8,356 nt of DNA, from the NCBI RefSeq assembly GCF_035989245.1, contig NZ_JAYMFF010000030.1, positions 1 through 8,356 of the forward strand. The letters run 5' to 3'. The position numbers and the translations under genes are program-made. Below the pieces are notes generated by a model that did not search any database, was not told the origin of the DNA, and saw nothing but the letters and a program-made list of their open reading frames with translations. Below, in pieces: positions 1-5,605 of this stretch. The number at the start of each line of letters is the position of its first letter. Position 1 is the first letter of the stretch. The DNA comes from Adlercreutzia wanghongyangiae. Its GTDB lineage: Bacteria; Actinomycetota; Coriobacteriia; Coriobacteriales; Eggerthellaceae.

Positions 1-1305
1 GGGGGGGGGTCTGTCAATGCCATCGACCTTTCTAAGGCGGCCGATTATCTGATTACCTATGTGGCGCGGGATGCGGCCGGCAATACCACGACGGTGAAGC
101 TGACCTACCATCTGGTCGCCTCGCGAGCGCCGGGCGTGGTGGTGACACCCGATCCGGGCACCGACCCGAACCCTCAGCCAGGTGACGACCCGCTGAACCC
201 CAAGCCGCGGCCGCTTGATCCGGTGGAGCCGCCTGCGGTGGCGCCCGACGGCACGCATCACGCGGTGGTGGACGACGCGATGCGCGTGCCCGTGGAGGAG
301 GGCGTGTTAATGACGCGCGCCGATGTGCAGGCGCTCATGCAGCACCGCTATTCGTTCACGGCCGAAGGCGCAAGCGCCCTGACCGAGGTGTCGTTGGTCA
401 TGGAAACAGCGCAGGGGGCATCGGCGGATGCCATTGATCGTTCTCGTCCCGGCGTGTTCCGCATCATATATAAAGTAGCCGATGCCAGTGGTAACACCAC
501 TACGGTGCGCCTGCGCTATATGGTGGTGGCCGACGCACCCACGGTGACGCCCAAGCCCGGTGAAGGCGACGGGGGCGACGGCGAAGGCGGCGGCGATGGC
601 GGCGCGCCCGGGGGCAATCCCGGCGGTTCCAGCGGCCGCGATCCGCTGCCGCCTTCCCAGGTGACGGTGGACCCCGACACGGGGCTTACCCATGCGACCA
701 TCAATGACAGCGTGACCGTGGTCACGAATCCCAGCCCCCTGACGGCCGACGCCATGGCTGATCTCATGCTGCTGCGCTACAACGTGCAGTCGGCTCTGGC
801 TGATGGCAAGCTGTCCTACGGGGCCGTGCATCTGTACGACGCCGCAGGACAGGAGGTGTCGCAGATCGACCGCGCGAAGCCGGGCGACTGGCGCGCCGAG
901 CAGGTGATTACCGATTCAGCGGGGAATACTACGACCATTCGGTTGGCGTATCTGGTGCGCGAGGGCTCCATCGGCGGCACCGTAGGCGGCAACGGCGATG
1001 GGGACGGCGGTAGCAGCGGCGCCGACGACGGCAGCGGGAACGGGTCGGATGGCAGCACGGGTGCCGGCTCACGGGACGATGGATCGGGCGCGGGTTCGGG
1101 CAGCCGCTGGTCGTCGATGATCCATCAGCTGCCCCAGACCGGCGGCATTTTGGGCCCCTGCCCGCTGCATATTTTGTTCGTGCTCATCATGGTGCTGGTC
1201 AGCGCCTACACCTTAATGCGCCTGCGCCAAGAGGCCGCCGAGCGTGACGAGCGCCGCCGCCGCGACGCCAAGTGGGAGGAGTTCCGTCGTGAAGCTGTCC
1301 GATAA
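1..1305 (+). CDS. LPxTG-anchored surface protein with Ig-like repeats (3' part, N-terminus outside window)
   Basis: The frame is open from base 1, and the first codons already match the repeat unit, so GTG at 61 is not a real start. About 434 residues are visible. Three related Ig-like modules end in a core of the form ID-(R/L)-(S/A)-(K/R) ... D-(A/S)-(A/S)-GNTTT-(V/I)-(K/R)-L-x-Y: a partial one (about bases 10-117), then 250-528 and 682-957. They are joined by a Pro/Asp-rich linker, a Gly/Asp-rich linker, and a final Gly/Ser/Asp stretch. At 1129-1143 is LPQTG, followed by one hydrophobic segment (about residues 389-406) and a basic tail. This is a class A sortase signal, so the mature protein should be covalently attached to peptidoglycan. 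The post-membrane tail is 28 residues, longer than the usual few. The ligand or role is unknown (adhesion is only a guess). The signal peptide and any N-terminal domain lie upstream. Confidence 0.9.
   Translation, partial: GGGSVNAIDLSKAADYLITYVARDAAGNTTTVKLTYHLVASRAPGVVVTPDPGTDPNPQPGDDPLNPKPRPLDPVEPPAVAPDGTHHAVVDDAMRVPVEEGVLMTRADVQALMQHRYSFTAEGASALTEVSLVMETAQGASADAIDRSRPGVFRIIYKVADASGNTTTVRLRYMVVADAPTVTPKPGEGDGGDGEGGGDGGAPGGNPGGSSGRDPLPPSQVTVDPDTGLTHATINDSVTVVTNPSPLTADAMADLMLLRYNVQSALADGKLSYGAVHLYDAAGQEVSQIDRAKPGDWRAEQVITDSAGNTTTIRLAYLVREGSIGGTVGGNGDGDGGSSGADDGSGNGSDGSTGAGSRDDGSGAGSGSRWSSMIHQLPQTGGILGPCPLHILFVLIMVLVSAYTLMRLRQEAAERDERRRRDAKWEEFRREAVR
250..957 (+). repeat. Two full Ig-like protein repeats coding segment
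   Basis: Bases 250-528 and 682-957 encode two homologous modules of about 92 residues. Both begin with a (T/L)-(H)-(H/T)-A-(V/T)-(V/I)-(D/N)-D pattern and end in GNTTT followed by an alternating beta-strand pattern. A third copy is cut by the window start (about 10-117). The linkers between modules differ strongly in composition, so the modules are conserved while the spacers have diverged. The fold assignment (Ig-like, resembling DUF5011-type surface repeats) is inferred from the beta-strand pattern and the context. Confidence 0.75.
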
Positions 1306-1471
1306 ACTGCTGTATGCCCTGTTCATCCTTGGTGCTGTGTGCCTGGCCGTCTTCGGCCTGTGCGCCCTCGACTGGCTGTGGGCCTGTGCCACCGTGCTGG
1401 TGGTGCTGTTCTGGGCCTGGATGCTGCACGCGCGCTGCACCCGCCGCGACGACTATTCCGACGGCCGCTAA
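1289..1471 (+). CDS. Small two-helix membrane protein, overlapping the surface-protein gene
   Basis: This 60-residue protein starts with MKLSDKLLYALF. The GTG start at 1289 is preferred because GGAGGA (1275-1280) lies 8 bases upstream, inside the end of the surface-protein gene. A longer ATG start at 1244 would add an unlikely Ala/Ser/Pro leader and has no comparable ribosome site. Two hydrophobic segments (about residues 7-25 and 28-46) are separated by an Asp-Trp turn, and the end is short and charged (CTRRDDYSDGR). The gene overlaps the upstream stop by 17 bases, which implies translational coupling with the LPxTG protein. I do not recognise a family. A helper for export, sorting or membrane retention of the surface protein would fit the context, but that is inference. 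Three Cys residues lie in or next to the predicted helices (residues 18, 24, 32) and one follows them. Confidence 0.7.
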   Translation: MKLSDKLLYALFILGAVCLAVFGLCALDWLWACATVLVVLFWAWMLHARCTRRDDYSDGR

Positions 1472-1561
1472 TCACGGGCATTGCGGCTCTCGCCGGAGGG
1501 GACGCGTCGGCCGGGCTGTGCCGCCTCGATCTTTCGGCTTGCGGTTTTCTTTCGGGTATTT

Positions 1562-1589
1562 AACGGCCTCCGCTTGTGCGGGGGCCGTT
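1562..1589 (+). terminator. Strong hairpin, possible terminator of the surface-protein unit
   Basis: The arms 1562-1573 and 1578-1589 pair over 12 bp (one G-T pair) around the loop TTGT. The arm core GGCCTCCG/CGGGGGCC also occurs in the rplJ leader hairpin at 4259-4287. The following bases are TTCCTGT rather than a proper T-run, so factor-independent termination would be weak. It may instead be a leader or attenuator structure for the downstream gene. Confidence 0.45.
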
Positions 1590-1593
1590 CCTG

Positions 1594-1599
1594 TATAGT
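1594..1599 (+). promoter_or_regulatory. Possible -10 box for the large membrane protein gene
   Basis: TATAGT differs from the TATAAT consensus at one position and lies about 112 bases before the GTG start. No good -35 box is seen at 16-18 bp; the upstream space is occupied by the hairpin at 1562-1589. This is a weak call. Confidence 0.3.
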
Positions 1600-1710
1600 G
1601 GCACGAAACCTTTGACGGGGCAGGGAAGGCCCCGGGGAAAGACGAGGCGCCGGCGCGTTGCGGCAGAAGGTCGCGGACGAGTGGTGCCCCACTCAGAGAG
1701 GATGAGATTC

Positions 1711-3882
1711 GTGGCACAATCTGGTTTGGATTCTTTGCTGGAGGCGCTGCGCCAGTCGGGCATGAACACCGACGGCGTTGGCTCGGGCGCGGGCAGCGCC
1801 GGGGCTTCGGGCCCGCAGACGCCGGGTTCCGGCTCGGCGGGCGCAGGCAATGGGGGCACCTCGGGCTCGCGCGGCGGCGTGGGCGGTTTCGGCGGCTTTC
1901 CGTTCGGCGGTTTCGGTGGTTTCGGCGGCACCGGTAACGGCGGCGGCTCGGGCGGCCACGGCGCCTCGGGCGCGGGCGGCAACGGCGACGGCCCGGTGAA
2001 CTTCGAGTTCCTGGCGAACGACTTCCACCTGCCCTCGAAGAAATGGCTGGCCATCCTCATTGTGGTGGCGCTGCTTGTCATCGCGGGCGCCTACTGGTGG
2101 TTCCACCCGGCCATCAACATTCACTCCACCGACTTCTGGGGATTTGTGTTCATCGTCATTCTGCTGCCCATTTTCCTGGTGTTCTGGACACGTTCCAAGC
2201 AGTACAAAACGGGCACCAAGGAAGTGACGAAGAACGAGGGCAAGGCGAAGACCTTCCGCGCCCTCTCGTTCATTCCCGTGGCCGTGGTGGCGCTGGTGGC
2301 CATCGGTGCTGTGATGTCCATGGCCATCTTCCCGGGCAACGCCGAGAAGTACTCCAACGTGCTGAAGACCGACACGTTGGAGTTCGCCCAGGACATCAAG
2401 GAAGTGAACTACAACGAGATTCCCGTGATCGACCGCGACTCGGCCATTCTGCTGGGTAACCGCGAGATGGGCTCCATCCCCGAGTACGTGAGCCAGTTCG
2501 AGGTGTCGAACCTGTACTCGCAGATCAACTACCAGGGCACGCCGGTGCGTGTGAGCCCCTTGGGCTACGCCGACCTGTTCAAGTGGTTCACCAACCGCGA
2601 GGCGGGCATTCCGGCTTACGCGCTGGTGAATATGACCACCCAGGACGCCGAGATCGTGCGCCTGGGCGATTCGCCGATCCACTATTCCCAGAGCGAGCCT
2701 TTGGTGCGCAACATCGACCGCCACGTGCAGCTGAGCTACCCGTTCTACATGTTCGGCGAGAAGTCGTTCGAGATCGATGAAGACGGTCATCCCTGGTGGA
2801 TCTGCCCCGTGCGCGACTTCACCATCGGGCTGTTCGGCGGCGAGACCATCAGCCGCGTGGTGCTGTGCGACGCCACCACGGGCGAGACCCAGGACCTGTC
2901 GCTGGAGGAGTGCCCCGAGTGGGTCGACCGCGTGTTCCCGGCCGAGCTGCTCATTCAGCAGTACAACTGGTGGGGCATGTACAACAACGGCTGGCTGAAC
3001 TCGTTCCTCGGCCAGGAGGGCGTGGTGCGCACGACTCCCGGCACCGACGGCACGCTGGGCTACAACTACATCGCGAAGGACGACGACGTGTGGGTGTACA
3101 CCGGCGTCACCTCCGCTACAGCCGACAATTCCATCATCGGCTTTGTGCTGGTGAACCAGCGCACCCAGGAGTCGCATTTCTATTCCGTGGCCGGCGCCAC
3201 CGAGGACTCGGCCATGCAGTCGGCCGAGGGCCAGGTGCAGAACTTGCGCTACACGTCCACGTTCCCGCTGCTTATTAACGTGGGGAACCAGCCCACCTAC
3301 TTCATGGCGTTGAAGGACGGTGCGGGCCTGGTGAAGAAGTTCGCCATGATCGACATCCAGCGCTATCAGAACGTGGCTGTGGGTGACACGGTGGCCGACA
3401 CCCAGAAGGCCTACGAGGCGCTGCTGGCCACCAATGGCGTGGTGGCCGAGGACGCCAGCGGCACCACCGATGTGGTCACGGTAAAGGGCATCATCCGCTC
3501 GATGAACCAGGCGGTTATCGAGGGCAACACCCACTTCTACCTGACGGTGGAGGGAGAGGACGGCTCCATCTTCGACTTCGCGCTGCCCGGCCTGCTGGAT
3601 ATCGTGGGCTACAAGGTGGGTGATACCATCAACTTCACCTACGTGGAAGCTTCCGGTTCGAACGTGAGCCCGGCCTATGAGATTCTCGGTGCCGATGGCA
3701 AGGCGTCGACGGAGGATGCCGAGGGGGCCCAGCCGGTTGCCGCAGCGGGCGATGGCGCGGGCTCTGCAGCGGGCGACGAGAATGCCTCCGGCGAGCCCGA
3801 AGACGATGTGGTGCAGCAAGACGGTGCCGCCCAGACCCCCGAAGAGGTGGCGGCGGGCGACGACACCAAGCAGGTGGCGTAG
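1711..3882 (+). CDS. Large conserved membrane protein with Gly-rich N-terminus and external domain
   Basis: The product is 723 residues from GTG 1711, which has a purine-rich site (GAGAGGATGAG) about 10 bases upstream. ATG 1702 sits too close to that site, and starting at 1576 would read through the leader. Residues 1-15 could form an amphipathic helix, and about 20-95 are Gly/Ser-rich low complexity. Membrane segments fall near 112-133, 143-163 and 186-207, with a basic loop (RSKQYKTGTKE) between the last two. Residues about 208-590 are a mixed alpha/beta domain rich in aromatics, including YNWWG at 418-422, probably outside the membrane. About 591-660 is a beta-rich segment resembling an OB fold, then an acidic Ala/Gly/Glu/Asp tail. 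From memory, similar uncharacterised proteins occur in other Gram-positive anaerobes; I cannot name a function. It stands apart from rplJL, being separated by a terminator and a promoter. Confidence 0.85.
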   Translation: MAQSGLDSLLEALRQSGMNTDGVGSGAGSAGASGPQTPGSGSAGAGNGGTSGSRGGVGGFGGFPFGGFGGFGGTGNGGGSGGHGASGAGGNGDGPVNFEFLANDFHLPSKKWLAILIVVALLVIAGAYWWFHPAINIHSTDFWGFVFIVILLPIFLVFWTRSKQYKTGTKEVTKNEGKAKTFRALSFIPVAVVALVAIGAVMSMAIFPGNAEKYSNVLKTDTLEFAQDIKEVNYNEIPVIDRDSAILLGNREMGSIPEYVSQFEVSNLYSQINYQGTPVRVSPLGYADLFKWFTNREAGIPAYALVNMTTQDAEIVRLGDSPIHYSQSEPLVRNIDRHVQLSYPFYMFGEKSFEIDEDGHPWWICPVRDFTIGLFGGETISRVVLCDATTGETQDLSLEECPEWVDRVFPAELLIQQYNWWGMYNNGWLNSFLGQEGVVRTTPGTDGTLGYNYIAKDDDVWVYTGVTSATADNSIIGFVLVNQRTQESHFYSVAGATEDSAMQSAEGQVQNLRYTSTFPLLINVGNQPTYFMALKDGAGLVKKFAMIDIQRYQNVAVGDTVADTQKAYEALLATNGVVAEDASGTTDVVTVKGIIRSMNQAVIEGNTHFYLTVEGEDGSIFDFALPGLLDIVGYKVGDTINFTYVEASGSNVSPAYEILGADGKASTEDAEGAQPVAAAGDGAGSAAGDENASGEPEDDVVQQDGAAQTPEEVAAGDDTKQVA

Positions 3883-3909
3883 CGCAGCGCTCCTCGGTGG
3901 CTTCGCGTC

Positions 3910-4024
3910 ATCTTGAACGGAGCACTGGGCGCTGGAACCGGTGCCATCTTGAGCGGAGCACGAAGCGCACAGTCGAAGGATCTCGCGAGATCCTTCGACT
4001 CGCTTCGCTCGCCCAGGACGACAG
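3910..4024. repeat. Palindromic intergenic repeat (REP-like, HLERS type)
   Basis: The 16-mers at 3910-3925 and 3946-3961 (ATCTTGARCGGAGCAC) match at 15 of 16 bases. The second leads into a perfect 28-bp palindrome at 3972-3999 (30 bp counting the A/T pair at each end), flanked by CGAAGCG (3961-3967) and CGCTTCG (4001-4007), so the whole can fold into one long hairpin. When translated it gives HLERS and EGSREI peptides, which I recall as typical spurious products of dispersed intergenic repeats in many bacteria. The first copy is a fragment containing only the left end. It lies in the 3' untranslated stretch of the membrane-protein gene. Confidence 0.75.
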
Positions 4025-4043
4025 GGGGCGAGCATTTCGGGAG

Positions 4044-4067
4044 ACCCGCCGATCACGCGGGTTTTTT
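4044..4067 (+). terminator. Intrinsic terminator upstream of rplJ promoter
   Basis: The stem ACCCGC (4044-4049) pairs with GCGGGT (4057-4062) around a 7-base loop and is followed directly by a run of T (4062-4067). It would end transcription from the membrane-protein gene and insulate the rplJL promoter 20 bases downstream. Confidence 0.8.
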
Positions 4068-4087
4068 GGAGAGGGGAAGAAAACCCG

Positions 4088-4115
4088 TTGACACGGGCGG
4101 GATTCGCTCTAAAAT
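4088..4115 (+). promoter_or_regulatory. rplJL promoter
   Basis: A perfect -35 TTGACA (4088-4093) and a -10 TAAAAT (4110-4115) are separated by 16 bp. Transcription should start near 4122, giving a leader of about 240 bases before rplJ. A small dyad, CCCGT/ACGGG (4084-4088 and 4093-4097), overlaps the -35 box; it may be chance. Confidence 0.85.
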
Positions 4116-4164
4116 AGACAAGCTGCTCAGGAATGGGCAGTGCAACGAACAGAAATGTTCCGCT

Positions 4165-4235
4165 ACTTAAGACAGCAGGTACGGGGCCCGCAGGGCAACC
4201 GTTTAATCGCGCAAGCGGCCCGCCGAGGTGGTCGA
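4165..4235 (+). ncRNA. L10 ribosomal protein leader (autoregulatory mRNA structure)
   Basis: The conserved landmarks of the Gram-positive L10 leader are present: AAGACAGCAGGT (4169-4180) and GCCGAGGT (4222-4229), with a GC-rich paired region between them (for example GGGCC 4184-4188 with GGCCC 4217-4221). In this family the L10-(L12)n complex binds the leader of its own mRNA and lowers expression when not bound to rRNA. Its position, between a strong promoter and rplJ, is as expected. The exact ends are approximate. Confidence 0.85.
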
Positions 4236-4258
4236 CTCATTCGCATCCGTGAATTCGT

Positions 4259-4287
4259 GCGGCCTCCGTCTTATGGGCGGGGGCCGC
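4259..4287 (+). promoter_or_regulatory. Attenuator-like hairpin in the rplJ leader
   Basis: A 10-bp stem pairs 4259-4268 with 4278-4287 around a 9-base loop and is followed by TTTCGCTTC. It lies between the L10 binding structure and the rplJ ribosome site, where a conditional terminator would sit. The T-run is poor, so partial termination is the most that can be argued. Confidence 0.5.
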
Positions 4288-4362
4288 TTTCGCTTCTCAG
4301 GCTTGCGGCCCACCCACCAGGTGCGGAACCCGGAAAGCTTGAGAAGGAGGTGTACGTACAAC

Positions 4363-4884
4363 ATGCCCAACGCTCAGAACAAGGAGATGCTCACCAGCAT
4401 CAAGGAGGATCTCGACGGCGTTTCCGCCATGTGGGTCGTGGACTACCGCGGCCTGACCGTGAAGGAGATGCAGCAGCTGCGTCGCGACATTCGCGAGACT
4501 GGCTCGGTGCTGAAGGTCTACAAGAACACGCTGGTTCACCTGGCGCTGTCCGAGGCCGAGCTGCCGACGCTCGACGACATGCTCGCCGGCCCCAGCGCGT
4601 TCGTGTTCTCCGGCAACGACGTGGCCGCTTCCGCGAAGGCCCTGAAGACCTTCGCCAAGGCCAACGAGAACCTTGAGATCAAGGGCGGCCTGATGGAAGG
4701 CGCTGCTGTGTCTGCAGCCGAGGTGGAGGCTATCGCTTCTCTGCCCTCTCGCGAGCAGCTCATGGCTCAGATCGCCGGTGCCATCTCCGGTGTCGCTCGT
4801 GGTCTGGCCACCACTATCAACGGTGTGCCGCGCGGTATGGCCCAGGTCGTCAAGGCCGTGGCCGATCAGAAGGAAGCTGCCTAA
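4363..4884 (+). CDS. rplJ: Large ribosomal subunit protein L10 (uL10)
   Basis: The 173-residue product is close to the usual bacterial L10 length. Its N-terminal half carries the family pattern WVVDYRGLTVKEM (residues about 23-36) and LKVYKNTL (about 49-56), which binds 23S rRNA at the stalk base. The C-terminal helix (about 130-170) holds the binding sites for L7/L12 dimers. ATG 4363 is chosen because AAGGAGGTG (4344-4352) lies 10 bases upstream; an earlier start near 4228 would run through the leader. The gene is followed after 90 bases by rplL, and the pair forms the classic stalk operon. Regulation is expected through the L10 leader. rplK-rplA does not directly precede it, and rpoB does not follow. 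Confidence 0.98.
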   Translation: MPNAQNKEMLTSIKEDLDGVSAMWVVDYRGLTVKEMQQLRRDIRETGSVLKVYKNTLVHLALSEAELPTLDDMLAGPSAFVFSGNDVAASAKALKTFAKANENLEIKGGLMEGAAVSAAEVEAIASLPSREQLMAQIAGAISGVARGLATTINGVPRGMAQVVKAVADQKEAA

Positions 4885-4974
4885 CAGCTCGTGCGGCCTG
4901 AGACGGGCCGCGTAACGACAAAGAAAACCTGGCCGGCACGAAGAGGCGCCGGCCCCCTTTGAAAGGAAACTAAC
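4885..4974 (+). promoter_or_regulatory. rplJ-rplL spacer with two hairpins
   Basis: The 90-base spacer contains GCGGCC/GGCCGC (4893-4898 with 4906-4911) and GGCCGGC/GCCGGCC (4931-4937 with 4948-4954, loop 10). The second is followed by CCCCTTT and ends about 20 bases before the rplL start. They could be processing or attenuation points tuning the L12 excess over L10; this is inference. Confidence 0.5.
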
Positions 4975-5355
4975 ATGGCTGTTACTCGTGAAGAGATTCT
5001 TGAGGCTCTGAAGGAGATGTCCCTGCTCGAGGCTTCCGAGCTCGTGAAGGACATCGAGGAGACCTTCGGCGTGTCCGCCGCTGCTCCGGTGGCCGTGGCC
5101 GCCGCTGGTGCTGCCCCGGCTGAGGGTGGCGCTGCCGAGGAGAAGTCCGACTTCGACGTCATCCTCGAGGGCTTCGGCGACAACAAGATCGCCGTCATCA
5201 AGGTTGTCCGCGAGATCACCGGCCTGGGCCTGAAGGAGGCCAAGGAGGTCGTCGAGGGCGCTCCGAAGCCGGTGGCCGAGGGCGTTGCCAAGGACAAGGC
5301 CGAGGAGATCAAGGGCAAGCTGGAGGAAGCCGGCGCCGCTGTGACCCTGAAGTAA
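4975..5355 (+). CDS. rplL: Large ribosomal subunit protein L7/L12 (bL12)
   Basis: The 126-residue acidic protein has the standard three-part build: an N-terminal dimerisation domain (residues 1-35, MAVTREEILEALKEMSLLE), an Ala/Gly/Pro hinge (about 36-54), and a C-terminal domain (about 57-126) with EKSDFDVIL, KIAVIKVVREITGLGLKEAK and the ending AAVTLK. It forms the mobile stalk that recruits and stimulates translation GTPases. AAAGGA (4962-4967) lies 7 bases before the ATG. It is second in the rplJL operon and is followed by a strong terminator, so rpoBC is not co-transcribed here. Confidence 0.99.
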   Translation: MAVTREEILEALKEMSLLEASELVKDIEETFGVSAAAPVAVAAAGAAPAEGGAAEEKSDFDVILEGFGDNKIAVIKVVREITGLGLKEAKEVVEGAPKPVAEGVAKDKAEEIKGKLEEAGAAVTLK

Positions 5356-5394
5356 ATTCGCTTTCGCGAACACTTCTCCCCTCAAGGGACTGCC

Positions 5395-5427
5395 AAGAAC
5401 CCCGCTTACGAGCGGGGTTCTTTTTTT
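5395..5427 (+). terminator. rplL intrinsic terminator
   Basis: A perfect 12-bp stem (5395-5406 with 5411-5422) closes on the loop TACG and is followed by T to 5427. It begins 40 bases after the rplL stop and is the strongest terminator in the window. A smaller hairpin, TTCGC/GCGAA, lies just after the stop (5357-5370). Confidence 0.95.
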
Positions 5428-5429
5428 GC

Positions 5430-5438
5430 GGGGGGGGG
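5430..5438 (+). repeat. Run of nine G
   Basis: A homopolymer of nine G follows directly on the rplL terminator T-run. It is intergenic and has no evident function; it is a likely site of length variation or sequencing error. Confidence 0.8.
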
Positions 5439-5452
5439 CGAGTCGTCGCGGA

Positions 5453-5587
5453 TTGCTTTCAAAACGACGGGTAGCGTAGTTTTCGGGGCGAAGAAACGCG
5501 GTCGTGGAAATCGCGACCTGGGAAAACTCCTATGCGAACTTGCGTGATCCGCTCACAAGACTACGCTACCCGTCGTTTTGAAAGCAA
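5453..5587. repeat. 135-bp element with 28-bp perfect terminal inverted repeats
   Basis: Bases 5453-5480 are the exact reverse complement of 5560-5587 (both contain ACGGGTAGCGTAG or its complement). The 79 bases between contain a nested hairpin, GGTCGTG/CGCGACC (5500-5506 with 5512-5518, one G-T pair). No open frame of note and no clear target duplication are seen at the ends. It lies between the convergent rplJL and patatin units. It could be a non-autonomous MITE or a large bidirectional stem-loop; I cannot tell which from one copy. Confidence 0.7.
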
Positions 5588-5605
5588 AAGAGCGACCCCG
5601 GGAAT

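Larger units (their letters stand above)
1472..1710 (+). other. Intergenic leader between small membrane protein and large membrane protein
   Basis: These 239 bases hold no convincing gene. They contain a T-rich stretch (about 1546-1561), a perfect 12-bp hairpin (1562-1589), a possible -10 box and a small hairpin at 1679-1694 (6-bp stem GAGTGG/CCACTC, loop TGCC) directly before the ribosome site of the next gene. Confidence 0.6.
3883..4362 (+). other. Gene-free gap before rplJ: repeat, terminator, promoter and L10 leader
   Basis: No protein-coding gene is supported in these 480 bases. In order they hold a palindromic intergenic repeat (3910-4024), an intrinsic terminator (4044-4067), a -35/-10 promoter (4088-4115), the L10 leader (about 4165-4235), an attenuator-like hairpin (4259-4287) and the rplJ ribosome site (4344-4352). 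Short open frames across it are by-products of the repeat and the leader. Confidence 0.85.

Noticed and set aside
1612..1640. TTGACG as a -35 box before the membrane-protein gene
   Set aside because: The sequence 16-18 bp downstream is G-rich with no -10 resemblance.
1576..1710. Longer start for the large membrane protein
   Set aside because: The extension begins inside the hairpin loop/stem at 1562-1589, encodes an Arg-rich non-conserved stretch and has no ribosome site. GTG 1711 has one.
1693..4056. 787-residue minus-strand open frame
   Set aside because: It lies opposite the well-supported membrane-protein gene and across the intergenic repeat. It is His/Arg/Ala-rich, lacks domains, and is a typical antisense by-product of GC-rich codon use.
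3897..4170. Small plus-strand open frames with HLERS peptides
   Set aside because: They are translations of the palindromic repeat and the region around the promoter, not genes.
4165..4260. tRNA gene
   Set aside because: There is no cloverleaf and no T-loop motif; the conserved motifs match the L10 leader instead.
4228..4362. Upstream start for rplJ
   Set aside because: It would overlap the L10 leader and the attenuator-like hairpin, and ATG 4363 has a near-perfect ribosome site at the right distance.
4297..5385. 362-residue minus-strand open frame over rplJ-rplL
   Set aside because: It is antisense to two certain ribosomal protein genes, runs through a terminator and has no recognisable protein features.
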